Part shown: positions 14,329 to 15,571 of the stretch, one piece after another
Position numbering within the stretch: the first letter of the stretch is position 1
How the letters are laid out: every line of letters starts with the position of its first letter
Source of the DNA: Actinomycetota bacterium
GTDB lineage: Bacteria > Actinomycetota > Actinomycetes > Streptosporangiales > Streptosporangiaceae
NCBI GenBank assembly: GCA_003168295.1
Contig: PMST01000286.1
Location: 1 to 15,571 of the forward strand
DNA length: 15,571 nucleotides
Direction of reading: 5' to 3'
Notes under the pieces: model-generated
Database searches by the model: none
What the model was told of the DNA's origin: nothing
What the model saw: only the letters and a program-made list of their open reading frames with translations
Translations under genes and position numbers: made by a program

Positions 14329-14912
14329 TGCTAACAATACAGCAGGAGCTCTTATAGTGGTCCGCGCGACTACGCTCACGCGGGCGGGTCGCTCGCCGGA
14401 TCGGGCCTTGTTCAGGTCTCGGTCATAACCACCTGTTCGCCGGAGAGTAACCCCAGTCGACCGGCTGAAGTCGCCCAACCGTCAGAGGACGACAGTCGAT
14501 CCACGGAGATCCTGATCCCCGCCTGCGGTCAGGGTCCGGAGGCCGATGCGGCCGAGCTGCCGCTCAGTCTGCATCGAAGTTGACACCCTTGCGGGTACGG
14601 CCGGCAAGCTTTCAGCATCCGGGAGTCACGTTAGGGCCTTGCGCCTAGCTCTTCCGGCGGATGGGGGAAGACGCACGTGCCGTCGAAAGACACCGCATCC
14701 GCGAGGTAGAACCTCTGATCCTGGGGAACGGACGAGCCGCTCGGACCCGCCCCGCCCTCTTCCGGCCCCGCCTCATCCACCTGGGAGGTGCTAACGCTGT
14801 CATCTCGATGCAACTCGCTCATTGCCGACCTCATCTGGAACTGGCCCACTCGAAGCACTGACTTCGGGCAGGGACCACCGTGTCCGGCTGTAATGCCCAG
14901 GCCACGCCATAG
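14329..14912. other. Stretch with no recognised gene
   Basis: About 580 bases between the marR upstream region and the regulatory repeats. Open frames exist on both strands (14546-14794 plus, 82 codons; 14631-14858 minus, 75 codons; 14661-14861 plus, 66 codons), but none has a recognisable family motif or a clear ribosome binding site. The region may hold decayed genes, as does the DNA to its right, but I could not identify any. Confidence 0.5.
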
Positions 14913-14937
14913 TTAACTTACCCCTAAGTTAATTAGA
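14913..14937 (+). promoter_or_regulatory. Perfect inverted repeat and second copy of the iso operator
   Basis: 14913-14932 is TTAACTTACCCCTAAGTTAA, an 8-base perfect inverted repeat around CCCC. Overlapping it, 14920-14937 is ACCCCTAAGTTAATTAGA, identical at 17 of 18 bases to the minus-strand spacer element of the isoG promoter. At the corresponding promoter positions lie CTTACC (14917-14922) and, 17 bases on, TCTAGA (14940-14945), a degenerate promoter reading right towards the thiolase remnant. Confidence 0.6.
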
Positions 14938-15048
14938 AGTCTAGAGTTGCACGTCCGCGGCACTGCGTCGCCCGGCATGCGGAAAGCATGACACCACCGG
15001 CGGGTCCTGCGGCGCCGAACCCGGCCCGGCCAGATTCATTATGCTATT

Positions 15049-15066
15049 TTTCTTAGACCTAAGAAA
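15049..15066. promoter_or_regulatory. Perfect inverted repeat TTTCTTAG-AC-CTAAGAAA
   Basis: An 8-base perfect inverted repeat with a 2-base centre, in an AT-rich patch. Its CCTAAG half resembles the halves of the 14.91-kb repeat. It lies upstream of the thiolase remnant and of an ATG at 15093 with GAGG seven bases before it, where an operator of that former gene would be expected. Confidence 0.5.
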
Positions 15067-15215
15067 CAATCAGGCGATACAGAGGCGCTGTCATGGACGG
15101 CAGCTTCGGCGCGGCCCGTCTGCCGGACGCCTTGCCCTCGAAGACCTGCATGGCCCTGGTCTCCGCACATGTACCACTCCACGGGAAGTCCCGCGTGTAC
15201 CCGGCACCTCCGGGT

Positions 15216-15540
15216 ACTTGCACCGCGCAGCCCGTCTACCGTGCCGTGGCCGACCGCATAGTGGCCGGCATCACCGGCGCCTCGGAGACGAGTCTCATCC
15301 GCAAACCTAGCTGACGAAGGTGAGCAATACCTAGCCTGCTCACAGAGGAGCGCAACCGCCTGTCGGACGGGCTGACCCGCCGAGCGCAGGGCTCGTTCGC
15401 AGCCCCCAGCCACCAACGCGCCGCCGCAGCGGCCAAGAACGGCCTGTTCGGCGACGAGATCGTGCCGGATGACTGTGCGCACGCAAGAGCGAGACCGAGG
15501 TGAGAAGAAACGGCCCGCCAGAACGGGAATTCGCAGCTAG
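15216..15540 (+). pseudogene. Decayed acetyl-CoA acetyltransferase (thiolase) fragment
   Basis: Conceptual translation from 15336 gives LTEERN...DGLTRRAQGSF followed by APSHQRAAAAAKNGLFGDEI-VP (to 15467), which follows the thiolase pattern T-AE......G(I/L)TR..Q..FA..SHQRAAAA...G.F.DEIVP without gaps. After a one-base shift at about 15468 the frame continues VTV-like (MTVRTQERDRGE), also as in thiolases, then stops at 15538. In the same frame upstream, past two stop codons (15312 and 15321), AVADRIVAG and GASETSLI (15243-15296) resemble the thiolase segment AADRI.AG...AGG.ESMS, with residues missing. Catalytic cysteine and histidine regions are absent or unrecognisable. The core is convincing; the upstream part is weaker. 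An open frame starting at ATG 15093 may be the former start region, but it does not match the thiolase N-terminus. Confidence 0.65.
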
Positions 15541-15571
15541 CGTGCCGTCTTCGCAGGTGGTGGCAGGTGTT

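Noticed and set aside
14631..14858. Minus-strand open frame of 75 codons (with plus-strand frames overlapping it)
   Set aside because: No family resemblance and no clear ribosome binding site. Reported only as part of the unassigned stretch.
15039..15482. Minus-strand open frame of 147 codons at the right end
   Set aside because: No recognisable motif, and it lies opposite the thiolase remnant, whose plus-strand signature is much stronger.

Overview
The window is GC-rich DNA, probably from an actinobacterium: third codon positions are strongly G/C, GTG starts occur, and the relatives that come to mind are rhodococcal. It carries a nearly self-contained gene cluster for growth on isoprene (2-methyl-1,3-butadiene). 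A long leftward operon (minus strand, about 12.2 kb down to 0.17 kb) reads isoG, isoH, isoI, isoJ, an active aldehyde dehydrogenase, isoA-B-C-D-E-F (a soluble four-component di-iron monooxygenase), a catalytically degenerate aldehyde-dehydrogenase homologue, and gshB. Reading the other way from the same 188-base divergent promoter region is a gshA/EgtA-type glutamate-cysteine ligase. It is followed, in convergent orientation, by a MarR-family regulator.

The genes make one pathway. IsoABCDEF oxidises isoprene to an epoxide. A glutathione transferase (IsoI) opens the epoxide with glutathione. The IsoH short-chain dehydrogenase and possibly the aldehyde dehydrogenase oxidise the conjugate to an acid. 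IsoG attaches CoA, and IsoJ is the candidate for later removal of glutathione. Most actinobacteria use mycothiol, so the cluster brings its own glutathione synthesis (GshA and GshB). Function is assigned by homology and gene order; nothing here proves the substrate.

Right of the MarR gene (14.29 to 15.57 kb) no intact gene is recognisable. This part contains AT-rich regulatory-looking sites and, at about 15.2 to 15.5 kb, a decayed thiolase remnant with in-frame stops and a frameshift. An 18-base element in the isoG promoter recurs there with one mismatch, next to a perfect 20-base inverted repeat. A related inverted repeat lies at 15049-15066 and a weaker copy lies just upstream of marR. These are candidate operators of a local regulon.

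The points most worth a second look are the shared operator family, the pseudo-aldehyde dehydrogenase that has lost its catalytic Asn, Glu and Cys yet keeps an open frame translationally coupled to gshB, and the thiolase remnant behind an iso-like regulatory element.
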